This document shows, in pieces, positions 1 through 6,796 of a stretch of DNA of 64,000 nucleotides. The position numbers and the translations under genes are program-made. The stretch is from Alphaproteobacteria bacterium (GTDB lineage: Bacteria > Pseudomonadota > Alphaproteobacteria > JAUHZY01). Location: contig JAUHZY010000001.1 in assembly GCA_030425825.1 (NCBI GenBank), forward strand, positions 1,088,834 through 1,152,833, written 5' to 3'. The notes beneath the pieces were generated by a model that was not told the DNA's origin, did no database searches, and worked only from the letters and a program-made list of their open reading frames with translations. How positions within the stretch are numbered: the stretch's first letter is position 1; each line of letters starts with the position of its first letter.

Positions 1-1507
1 CAGTCTTATTAAGGCCCGCAAAGTCATGTTCTCTTAATTTTCCAACAAGGGCTGCCGTAAATTTTTCAGTAGACGACACAAGCTGGCCACCTTGAAGGTG
101 TCTGCCCTGTATACCCATTGCAAGCCAGTTTGGGAAGAATTTCAGCTCCTCTTTTGTCAATTTACGTCCAAAGTTCTCGATAAACGGCCCGATAAATCCT
201 TCAAAAGCCTCAGGCCATGCTTGACCTTTTTGCGTGCCAATAGTCCCTAGTTGATACGCATTAGTAGGAACCAACATAGAAGATTCAAAAACTTCCAGGG
301 CACGACCCCAAACAGAGTTTTTAGGTATCGGCACACCCTCTTTTTTATAATTTAAAAGATCTTTTATATGTGGAAAAAGCTGGGATGAAAAATCAAGTGA
401 GGATCTTCTTGGGAAAAAGCTTGGTGAATGATTAATCGTTACAGCAGAGACATTTCGACCCAATTTTGTCACTGGCTTTTCGAATGTTGTCGTCACATAA
501 TTGCGTGAGCGAATCCTGTTTTTATCATCTGTTGTATCGGCTGTCACATCGCCAATAAAGGCAATATCTTGGAATTTTTTAAGTTTTTCATCTGTGACAA
601 ATGGCGAACAAGCAACGTTACTGAAAGTGCAGTTAAATATTAATTGAAACTTCTCTATCCCCTGAAGGCCATCATCTCTTTGTTTTGAAACTGTTTCTTC
701 CCTTCCCCAACGAACAACAGGCAACTGCTGATTTTCTGAAAGATATTGGTTCAGATCATTTACAAAATTCATTACACCGTTTGCTGAACGACCTTTTTGT
801 CCGCCAAGAACCAGCGTGTCAGGAACACCATTCCCTTTATTTTGATCCACTCTTTTCTCTATTGCCTGCTTAACAAGGTCGGCGATAACAGGTAAAAAAT
901 CTTCCTTTTTATCATACGAAAAAGAAGAAAAGCGTGGCACATATGGATATTGCCGCGACGCTTTTTTGGCCCACTGATACACCGTCATTGCAGCTGTTGC
1001 ATACCCAGCACTTTCACCAAACGCTGCAACTCTTTTTCCTTGTTCATCAACCAAATATTCTAAATCTAATAGCAGCGACCCACTACCTGGGTAACTTAAA
1101 TAAGGAGACTGCTTATCTGGTGCAAAACCAAACCTCATTAAGCGCTTCCAAGCTTCATCCTGACCTTTAAAACTGTGATCAAAATAAACAAAAACCTGAT
1201 TCTTAAGTGGATACTTTGGATCAGAAAGGTCTTTGTCTTCAATTTCCTTCACACCCAGTATAACTGCATTCTCATAAGCTGGATCTTCTTTCCACTCTTG
1301 TGGGTCTATAAGCTTGAAGTTGTCAGGGTTTCCGTTTTTACCTACAGAATCTACATATTCTTGGTCTTTAAAAATACGGTCTGCCCATTTCGCAACAGCA
1401 ATTTTATGACCATCTCGAGTTAATTTTGCAACTTGCGCAGGCGTCAAAGCTGTTCTTTTTTCATGCTCTAAAGTTTCTTCTCTTAGAACAAGATCTATTT
1501 GTTTCAT
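1..1507 (-). CDS. saccharopine dehydrogenase (LYS1-like) / AlaDH-PNT family protein, 3' end outside window
   Basis: Open frame from an ATG at 1507 to the window edge (about 502 codons, no stop reached), preceded by AGGAG about 10 bases upstream. The N-terminus (LREETLEHEKRTALTP) is the start of the alanine dehydrogenase/transhydrogenase N-terminal domain. It continues with ILGVKEIED, a segment around FVYFDHSFKGQDEAW, and LLLDLEYLVDEQGKRVAAFG, the pattern of NAD-dependent saccharopine dehydrogenases such as yeast Lys1, which interconvert saccharopine with lysine and 2-oxoglutarate. The second half contains LGGQKGRSANGV, where a nucleotide-binding domain would lie. It is last in a minus-strand run and starts 31 bases after the rluB stop. 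The family is clear at the N-terminus. The exact substrate is inferred, and a related lysine/alanine-type dehydrogenase is possible. Confidence 0.75.
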   Translation of the reverse strand, partial: MKQIDLVLREETLEHEKRTALTPAQVAKLTRDGHKIAVAKWADRIFKDQEYVDSVGKNGNPDNFKLIDPQEWKEDPAYENAVILGVKEIEDKDLSDPKYPLKNQVFVYFDHSFKGQDEAWKRLMRFGFAPDKQSPYLSYPGSGSLLLDLEYLVDEQGKRVAAFGESAGYATAAMTVYQWAKKASRQYPYVPRFSSFSYDKKEDFLPVIADLVKQAIEKRVDQNKGNGVPDTLVLGGQKGRSANGVMNFVNDLNQYLSENQQLPVVRWGREETVSKQRDDGLQGIEKFQLIFNCTFSNVACSPFVTDEKLKKFQDIAFIGDVTADTTDDKNRIRSRNYVTTTFEKPVTKLGRNVSAVTINHSPSFFPRRSSLDFSSQLFPHIKDLLNYKKEGVPIPKNSVWGRALEVFESSMLVPTNAYQLGTIGTQKGQAWPEAFEGFIGPFIENFGRKLTKEELKFFPNWLAMGIQGRHLQGGQLVSSTEKFTAALVGKLREHDFAGLNKT

Positions 1508-1538
1508 ATTTATGTTTTCTCCTAAAGATCAATTATCT

Positions 1539-2273
1539 TTAAAGAAAACCCACCGTTTTTTCAAGGGAAACCTCTGATATTTCTTCAGGCTTTAACTTTC
1601 CCAGCTTAAAAGGACCATATTCCAGACGTATCAAACGACTGACCTGGAGACCCGCAAACGCCATTAATTTTCTAATTTCGCGGTTTTTACCTTCATGCAG
1701 TGTCATTTGTATCCAGTTATTTTTTCTGTTTTTCTGAACTTCTTTAAGGTTCATTTTCACAGGCTGATAAGATACACCATTAACCTTCGTCCCTTTTTCA
1801 ATTTGCTTGAGACGATCTAAGTTTACTTCTCCAAAAACACGCACGCGATAAACACGAGGAAGTTTTGTTTTTGGATGCTCTAGCTTTCGCGCTAATGCAC
1901 CATCATTTGTCAGCAACAAAAGGCCTTCCGAGTTTAAATCAAGACGACCAACCGAAATCACACGCCCCATATCCTCTGGCAGATGCTGAAAAACTGTTGG
2001 TCGACCTTGTGGATCATCGTGGGTGACGAGCAAACCAACAGGCTTATGATATATCCAAAGACATACGTCCTTTTTTTGAGAAAGCGCCTGGCCATCTACG
2101 ACAATTTCATCTTTCTTGGTTACTTTAAAAGCAGGCGTTTCGACAAGAGCACCATTAACAAAAACGCGCCCTTCTTCGATAAGCTTTTCAGCAGCGCGGC
2201 GCGAACAAACACCAGCAGCAGCAATAACCTTAGCTATTCTTTGGGAAGTATCATGGTTACTTTCGGCAGGCAT
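1539..2273 (-). CDS. rluB: 23S rRNA pseudouridine synthase, RsuA/RluB family
   Basis: Converts a specific uridine in 23S rRNA to pseudouridine. With the ATG at 2273 the protein has 244 residues. An S4 RNA-binding domain fills the first 65 residues (QRIAKVIAAAGVCSRRAAEK, then a GRVFVNG turn). The catalytic domain follows, with the family signature GRLDLNSEGLLLLTNDG holding the catalytic Asp. A late segment HEGKNREIRKLMAFAGLQV is also typical. I prefer this start over an upstream TTG because homology begins here. The start lies 17 bases inside the end of the amidotransferase gene and has no clear ribosome site, so translational coupling is likely. RsuA (16S) and RluB/RluE/RluF (23S) are hard to separate by eye; RluB is the commonest alphaproteobacterial form. 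Confidence 0.85.
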   Translation of the reverse strand: MPAESNHDTSQRIAKVIAAAGVCSRRAAEKLIEEGRVFVNGALVETPAFKVTKKDEIVVDGQALSQKKDVCLWIYHKPVGLLVTHDDPQGRPTVFQHLPEDMGRVISVGRLDLNSEGLLLLTNDGALARKLEHPKTKLPRVYRVRVFGEVNLDRLKQIEKGTKVNGVSYQPVKMNLKEVQKNRKNNWIQMTLHEGKNREIRKLMAFAGLQVSRLIRLEYGPFKLGKLKPEEISEVSLEKTVGFL

Positions 2274-2997
2274 CGACAAAGGCCTTGATAAGATCAAAAT
2301 CTTTATCATTAGAGTCAAATTCAGGATGCCACTCTACCCCAAGGAAGAAAGGGTGATCAGGATGTTCAACGGCCTCAATAACGCCATCTGGCGCCCTTGC
2401 TGAAACAATCATACCTTGATTGCCAACATCTTTTACAGCCTGATGATGCGCTGAATTAATCTCTACATGCTCTTGACCGTAAATCTCGAAGAGCTTTGTC
2501 CCTTTTTCAATGATAAGATCATGAGAAGTATGATGTGCTGTGTCCTTTTGCATATGGTCGATATCTGTTTCTACCATATCTGGAATATGCTGAATCATTG
2601 AACCACCGAACAAAACGGACATCACTTGCATCCCACGACAAATACCCAGCGCAGGGCGCTTATCATCAAAGAATCTTTTCAAAACTGTGCGTTCAAACTC
2701 TGAACGATCACCATGGCCAATTTTTGTCTTTGGATGAATATTGTTTTCCTGACCATAATACCTTGGATGTACGTCATGCGACCCACCAGGAACCAGTAAA
2801 CCATCAATCATGTCTATATAGTCTTGAAGCACTTCTTGGTTATAAGATAAGAGAACAGGGATACCGCCGGCACGAACAACAATATCAGAATAATGAAATC
2901 GCAAAGCATAATAACGATACTTTGAAAAAGCACTCTCATCGCCATTTTTTTCTGGATCACCATAATCAAGGGTAATTCCAATAACTGGCCGCTTCAT
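2257..2997 (-). CDS. class I glutamine amidotransferase-like peptidase C26 (PuuD-like gamma-glutamyl hydrolase)
   Basis: Start set at the ATG at 2997, which has AAGGAG six bases upstream; the protein is 246 residues. It begins RPVIGITLDYGD, typical of peptidase C26. The nucleophile elbow GICRGM gives the catalytic Cys, and GVEWHPEFD gives the catalytic His with the following Glu. LLVPGGSHDVHPRYYGQ is the usual oxyanion-region motif of PuuD and related gamma-glutamyl-GABA hydrolases. Such enzymes split gamma-glutamyl bonds in putrescine breakdown or related pathways. No other puu gene is visible. The gene sits between fliQ (13 bases away) and rluB (17-base overlap), so it is probably transcribed with the flagellar genes. 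Family sure, substrate unknown. Confidence 0.8.
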   Translation of the reverse strand: MKRPVIGITLDYGDPEKNGDESAFSKYRYYALRFHYSDIVVRAGGIPVLLSYNQEVLQDYIDMIDGLLVPGGSHDVHPRYYGQENNIHPKTKIGHGDRSEFERTVLKRFFDDKRPALGICRGMQVMSVLFGGSMIQHIPDMVETDIDHMQKDTAHHTSHDLIIEKGTKLFEIYGQEHVEINSAHHQAVKDVGNQGMIVSARAPDGVIEAVEHPDHPFFLGVEWHPEFDSNDKDFDLIKAFVDACRK

Positions 2998-3010
2998 TTC
3001 ATTCTCCTTC

Positions 3011-3280
3011 TTAGGCACCCAACGAAATAATCTTGTCTGCCAATTCCATCGCAAAATCTGTCAATGATGTTAGCATATAAGACCCGAATATCATAAGGGA
3101 GAGAAATACAGCAAGGATTTTAGGGATGAAGGTAAGTGTCATCTCTTGAATTTGTGTAATTGCTTGCAGAAATGCAATCAAAAGGCCAATGACAAGGGCC
3201 ACAAACATCGCAGGGCCTGAGACCTTTACAACCAACCAAAGCGCGGAACGAACAATACCAATTGCGTCTTCGGGACCCAT
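3011..3280 (-). CDS. fliQ: flagellar type III export protein FliQ
   Basis: An 89-residue protein with two hydrophobic hairpin segments (about residues 12-38 and 50-75), the normal size and topology of FliQ. With FliP and FliR, FliQ forms the export gate of the flagellar type III secretion system in the inner membrane. The segment GLLIAFLQAITQIQEMTLTF is the conserved FliQ core (QAxTQIQExTLxF). It follows fliE by ten bases, in the usual alphaproteobacterial order flgB-flgC-fliE-fliQ. The fliR and flhB genes that often follow are not here; the next gene is an amidotransferase. Confidence 0.93.
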   Translation of the reverse strand: MGPEDAIGIVRSALWLVVKVSGPAMFVALVIGLLIAFLQAITQIQEMTLTFIPKILAVFLSLMIFGSYMLTSLTDFAMELADKIISLGA

Positions 3281-3290
3281 AAAATTACCC

Positions 3291-3602
3291 CTAAACTGGT
3301 GTACGCATGACTTCTTGGTAAGCGGAAACCATTCTGTCGCGAATTGAAATAACTGTTTGAATCATTGTTTCAGCATTGTTAACGGCCTCAACGACACTTT
3401 GCAGGTCTGCTTTTCCAGCGACAAGCTTTTTAGAAAGATCTTCACTTCTTCGCACTTCGCTTGCTGTTTGCTGAATGCCTTGCTTTACAAGGTCAGAGAA
3501 TGTTGAAGATTCACCCCCTTGCTGAAATTGGGGCTTCTTTATAGGACTGGAGCCTAGGGTCATATTTTGCTGGTAAATAGATGTAATATCAGACGGTTTC
3601 AT
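3291..3602 (-). CDS. fliE: flagellar hook-basal body adaptor FliE
   Basis: A 103-residue FliE. It joins the MS ring and export gate to the proximal rod. The C-terminal half carries the family pattern: DLQSVVEAVNNAETMIQTVI followed by IRDRMVSAYQEVMRTPV, ending in the conserved YQEVMRMxV-like tail. The N-terminal half is variable and polar, as usual. It lies 19 bases after flgC and ten before fliQ, on the same strand, so it belongs to one rod/export operon. Confidence 0.93.
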   Translation of the reverse strand: MKPSDITSIYQQNMTLGSSPIKKPQFQQGGESSTFSDLVKQGIQQTASEVRRSEDLSKKLVAGKADLQSVVEAVNNAETMIQTVISIRDRMVSAYQEVMRTPV

Positions 3603-3621
3603 TTCTTTCTCCCATTAAAAC

Positions 3622-4029
3622 TTATTGCAACAAATCAACCATTTGCTGCATCATCTTCCGTGAAGCCTGTAAGGCCCCTAAATTTGCTTCGTAACTACGT
3701 TGCGCCTCACGCATGTCCATCATTTCGATCAACGTGTTCACATTTGGCATCTTCACGTACCCTTTTTCATCGGCAGCAGGGTGGTTCGGGTCAAACTTCA
3801 AAGGAAATGGTGACATATCCTTGACTTGTCTATCAGCACGGACAACTTCAACACCCTGCTTTTGATCTAAAACATTTCTAAAAGTAATCATTTTACGGCG
3901 GTAAGGATCTCCACCAGGCACTTGAGATGTTGATCCTGCATTAGCAAGGTTTTCTGATACAATGCGAAGTCTTTTCGACTGTGCAGCCATTCCTGCTGCA
4001 GAAACCTGTTTAGCCGCTTTCAAGTCCAT
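3622..4029 (-). CDS. flgC: flagellar basal-body rod protein FlgC
   Basis: A 135-residue proximal rod protein, the normal length. The N-terminus carries the axial-protein motif (SKRLRIVSENLANAGS) and the C-terminus the matching coiled-coil segment with MREAQRSYEANLGALQASRK. These two helices pack in the rod. The central LKFDPNHPAADEKGYVKMPN is specific for FlgC. Its ATG overlaps the flgB stop codon by one base (TAATG), so the two are translationally coupled. Confidence 0.95.
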   Translation of the reverse strand: MDLKAAKQVSAAGMAAQSKRLRIVSENLANAGSTSQVPGGDPYRRKMITFRNVLDQKQGVEVVRADRQVKDMSPFPLKFDPNHPAADEKGYVKMPNVNTLIEMMDMREAQRSYEANLGALQASRKMMQQMVDLLQ

Positions 4030-4430
4030 TAATTATTTCCTCCACCAACAACACGACGAATCATTCCCATATGACGACGATACAAGTTTGTCACTTGCTG
4101 ATGCTTACCTGCGGCGCTTGAAACATTTAACATTTGCTCTTCAACATTGACGTTATTTCCATCAGGCGCCACTTCATATGTATCCGGCCTATAAGACCTA
4201 AAGCTTGCCCCCCCTTTTAATCCAGCGACATGATTCGGATGTGTAACAGTCATTGATGGCCTGGAAGAGGCCGTCAAAAGATCTTTAAAGTTTGGGTTCT
4301 CAAGGTCTCTGACCTTATATCCAGGTGTATTTGCATTTGCGAGGTTTTGAGACAATAAGGTTTGCCTTTCAGCAAGCCAATTCATCTTGCGTCCCATCAT
4401 CTTAAAAAGCGTCATATTGCTTAAATCCAA
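4029..4430 (-). CDS. flgB: flagellar basal-body rod protein FlgB
   Basis: Proximal rod protein, 133 residues from a TTG start at 4430. The TTG gives an N-terminus (M)DLSNMTLFKMMGRKMNW that matches alphaproteobacterial FlgB, and GGGGGA lies five bases upstream. A longer frame begins at 4460 but adds residues unlike the family, and an internal ATG at 4415 would drop conserved residues. The rod-protein motif RQTLLSQNLANANTPGYKVR is clear, and the C-terminal helix occupies the last 35 residues. It is first in the flgB-flgC-fliE-fliQ run; no promoter could be fixed upstream. Confidence 0.9.
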   Translation of the reverse strand: MDLSNMTLFKMMGRKMNWLAERQTLLSQNLANANTPGYKVRDLENPNFKDLLTASSRPSMTVTHPNHVAGLKGGASFRSYRPDTYEVAPDGNNVNVEEQMLNVSSAAGKHQQVTNLYRRHMGMIRRVVGGGNN

Positions 4431-4576
4431 GACAATCCCCCAACTACAGCATTTTGACAAAAATATAGAAACCTACACTGGATCTAGTATGTCACACCCA
4501 AATCTTTTGGTAAAGTTTTGTCTTCATTTTTTCTTGGTTCAGAGATATGATTAAGGATAAATTGAAAGGTTATCAA

Positions 4577-4873
4577 ATGACAGAAAGCGACATTGAGCAA
4601 CTTAAACAGCGCCTAAACGCCCTCGAGAAAGCCATCGACCTGGCGCAAAATGATTTCAATGAAGGCAATGTGAAAGACCTTTCGGCGATCCATGAATCTG
4701 TTGAAGCTATTTTCCAGCAATTCACAACAGCCGCCAAAGACAACATCACAGAGTTAGAACCACAGCTTAAATCAATTATTGAAAAACTGAATGCATTCAT
4801 TCAAGAGTATCAATCTGATACAGGCCAGAAAGACACCTTAAAACAAGCAAACAAAGCATACAGAGACAATTAA
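4577..4873 (+). CDS. small acidic coiled-coil protein, function unknown
   Basis: I do not recognise this 98-residue protein. It starts MTESDIEQLKQRL and is helical throughout, with heptad-like spacing of Leu/Ile over residues 5-85, so a coiled coil or helical bundle is likely. There is no signal peptide or membrane segment. The start at 4577 is chosen because AAAGG lies seven bases before it; an ATG at 4547 in frame would add ten residues. It is divergent from flgB and meets dksA tail to tail with no gap. A flagellar or motility role is possible from position only. Confidence 0.6.
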   Translation: MTESDIEQLKQRLNALEKAIDLAQNDFNEGNVKDLSAIHESVEAIFQQFTTAAKDNITELEPQLKSIIEKLNAFIQEYQSDTGQKDTLKQANKAYRDN

Positions 4874-5329
4874 TTAGTCAATGTGAACATCAGCCATATC
4901 ACGACGTGTTTTTTCACGCTTCTCATGGCGCTCTTGCGCCTCAATACAAAGCGTAGCCGTTGGACGCGCTTCAAGGCGCCTTACGCCAATCTCTTCGCCT
5001 GTCTCTTCACAATATCCGTATTCACCTTTTTCAATATTATCTAAAGCTTCATTAATTTTATTAATAAGTTTTCTTTCACGATCACGTGTGCGCAGCTCTA
5101 AGCTGTGCTCAGTTTCAAGTGTTGCGCGATCATTTACATCAGGCTCACGAATACCGCCTTCCTGTTCAAGCTGTGCAAGGGTATGCTCAGATTCACGGAC
5201 GATCTCAGCCTTCCAAGCCAAAAGCTTTTCCTTAAAATACTGAAGCATATTTGCGTTCATGTATTCTTCTTTTTCCGTTGGTTTGTAATCTGGCGGCAAT
5301 AAAACTGAAGAGATATCTTGTTCTGTCAT
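4874..5329 (-). CDS. dksA: RNA polymerase-binding transcription factor DksA
   Basis: A 151-residue DksA. The protein binds the RNA polymerase secondary channel and works with ppGpp. A coiled-coil region (residues 30-100) precedes the globular zinc-finger-like domain. The coiled-coil tip contains the conserved DxxDxA-type motif (EPDVNDRATLETE). In the finger, the usual four cysteines are reduced to two: CEET and CIEA replace the CxxC pairs, while GVRRLEARPTATLC is otherwise standard. Cys-poor DksA forms are known in alphaproteobacteria, so this is normal for the class. Its stop abuts the stop of the small + strand gene. Confidence 0.93.
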   Translation of the reverse strand: MTEQDISSVLLPPDYKPTEKEEYMNANMLQYFKEKLLAWKAEIVRESEHTLAQLEQEGGIREPDVNDRATLETEHSLELRTRDRERKLINKINEALDNIEKGEYGYCEETGEEIGVRRLEARPTATLCIEAQERHEKREKTRRDMADVHID

Positions 5330-5393
5330 TGTTATTCTCCCAAAAATTCTTACATGCTTTTAATACGATAATGATTTGAAGACAAATGTTTTT

Positions 5394-5828
5394 TTACTTT
5401 TTTTCGAATTTAGCCAGCTCAACACGCACGCGCAATTCAATTTCATTAAGGACCATTTGAAGGTCTGGGTGTAGGTTTTCTACCGCCATTTTTTGGTCAA
5501 CCATTTCTCTAATTTTCTGAAGTTTCGAGTAAGAAAGCTGTCCGCCAAGAAGGCCCAAGCGAATCTGCTCAAGCTCGTCCAACAACCCTTCACCATGGTC
5601 TTTTGCTTTTTGTTGATCATCAGGCTCCTGGTCAACTTCTTGTAAAGCAATCAGCGCAGAAACCGGCGAAACTGTGTATGTGGGTGTTGTTGATTCGATT
5701 GCTTCCGCATCACCTTCACCAGAAGACTGCACTAAACTAGAAAAGTTTGTGTTGCCTGTTGTCGATGCTTTTTTTTTCGCTTTAGATTTACCAACCTGAC
5801 CAACGCCTTTTGTTCCATCAATCTTCAT
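5394..5828 (-). CDS. fliX: flagellar assembly regulator FliX
   Basis: A 144-residue protein from the ATG at 5828 (GGGG seven bases upstream). It matches FliX, the alphaproteobacterial regulator that links early flagellar assembly to FlbD-dependent transcription of later flagellar genes. Support comes from the N-terminus MKIDGTKGVGQVGK, the central SALIALQEVD, and the C-terminal LLDELEQIRLGLLGGQLS with LNEIELRVRVELAKFEK. The start lies 11 bases inside the 3' end of recR, so translation is probably coupled to the DNA repair genes upstream. A longer frame from 5903 overlaps recR more deeply and is not family-like. Confidence 0.85.
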   Translation of the reverse strand: MKIDGTKGVGQVGKSKAKKKASTTGNTNFSSLVQSSGEGDAEAIESTTPTYTVSPVSALIALQEVDQEPDDQQKAKDHGEGLLDELEQIRLGLLGGQLSYSKLQKIREMVDQKMAVENLHPDLQMVLNEIELRVRVELAKFEKK

Positions 5829-6447
5829 TAACGACCCCTTTATGCATAGCTTCACCAAGCATGGGCTGCCTGGACTCCAAAGCAGTTGACAATGTTCCAT
5901 CATCTAGGTAGTCGAGCTCTCCGCCAACAGGAACACCATGTGCAAGTCTGGTTATTTTAATAGATGAATCATGAATTTTATCCATGATGTAATGTACTGT
6001 AATTTGGCCTTCGATAGTTACGTTCAATGCAAAAATAATTTCTTCTACTGTGCCATCTAATCTTTTCAAAAAACTATCTATTCTTAGGTCTTCTGGCCTG
6101 ACACCATCCAGGGCAGATAATGTACCACCAAGCACATGATAACGCCCCTTAAAAGAGTGTGTACGCTCCAAAGCCCATAGGTCAGAAACATCTTCGACGA
6201 CACAAATAATTGAAGCATCGCGGCGATCTTCTAGGCAAATTGCACATGTTTCACTTGTCCCTAAATTACCGCAAACAGAACATGTTTTAATATTCTGAGA
6301 AACATTCTCTAAGCTTTGAATAAAAGGAGGCATAATACTTTGCTGCTTTTTCAATAAGTGCAAAACAATACGTCGCGCTGACCGCTGACCCAAGCCAGGT
6401 AGCTTAGAAAAATGCGTAATAAGGTTGTCTAAGTCAGGATCAATCAT
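5818..6447 (-). CDS. recR: recombination protein RecR
   Basis: A 209-residue RecR, which with RecF and RecO loads RecA on gapped DNA. A helix-hairpin-helix lies at about residues 9-30 (KLPGLGQRSARRIVLHLL). The C4 zinc finger uses Cys56, Cys59, Cys68 and Cys71. The Toprim domain begins at ICVVEDVSDL (residue 81) and contains YHVLGGTLSALDGVRPEDL. It follows ybaB by eight bases in the classic dnaX-ybaB-recR order and overlaps fliX downstream. Confidence 0.95.
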   Translation of the reverse strand: MIDPDLDNLITHFSKLPGLGQRSARRIVLHLLKKQQSIMPPFIQSLENVSQNIKTCSVCGNLGTSETCAICLEDRRDASIICVVEDVSDLWALERTHSFKGRYHVLGGTLSALDGVRPEDLRIDSFLKRLDGTVEEIIFALNVTIEGQITVHYIMDKIHDSSIKITRLAHGVPVGGELDYLDDGTLSTALESRQPMLGEAMHKGVVNED

Positions 6448-6455
6448 TTTTTCTT

Positions 6456-6779
6456 CTAAAACGGCATTTTAAAACCAGGAGGCAACGGCATACCACCTGT
6501 CATTTTTGCCATATCTTCTTCCATTTTTGTTTCAAGCTTAGATTTAGCATCATTGAATGCTGCAACAACAAGATCTTCAAGAACTTCTGCTTCGTCTTGG
6601 ACAATAAGAGAAGGATCAATCTTTAAGCTTTCCACATTATTCTGACCATTGAGAACAACAGACACAAGACCACCACCAGACGTCCCTTCAACTGTCGTTT
6701 GTGCCATTTCTTCTTGCATTTTCGTGAACTTTTCCTGCATAAGCTGCGCTTGCTTTAAGAGATTTCCAATATCTTGCAT
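6456..6779 (-). CDS. ybaB: nucleoid-associated protein YbaB/EbfC
   Basis: A 107-residue DNA-binding protein of the YbaB/EbfC family, which forms dimers and coats DNA. The N-terminal helix ([20 protein letters not shown]) is the usual Gln/Met-rich segment. The core has [24 protein letters not shown] as the family's central beta hairpin (quoted here in two parts: [10 protein letters not shown] and [14 protein letters not shown]). The C-terminus is rich in Gly, Pro and Met. It lies between dnaX and recR with short gaps, as in many bacteria. Confidence 0.95.
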   Translation of the reverse strand: MQDIGNLLKQAQLMQEKFTKMQEEMAQTTVEGTSGGGLVSVVLNGQNNVESLKIDPSLIVQDEAEVLEDLVVAAFNDAKSKLETKMEEDMAKMTGGMPLPPGFKMPF

Positions 6780-6796
6780 ATCAATTCCTTTAACGT

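Noticed and set aside
1983-2403. Plus-strand frames opposite rluB and the amidotransferase
   Set aside because: They are reverse-strand shadows of well-supported genes with no ribosome site or protein similarity.
4973-5040. DksA as degenerate or pseudogene because two finger cysteines are missing
   Set aside because: Loss of these cysteines is usual in alphaproteobacterial DksA and the rest of the protein is intact.
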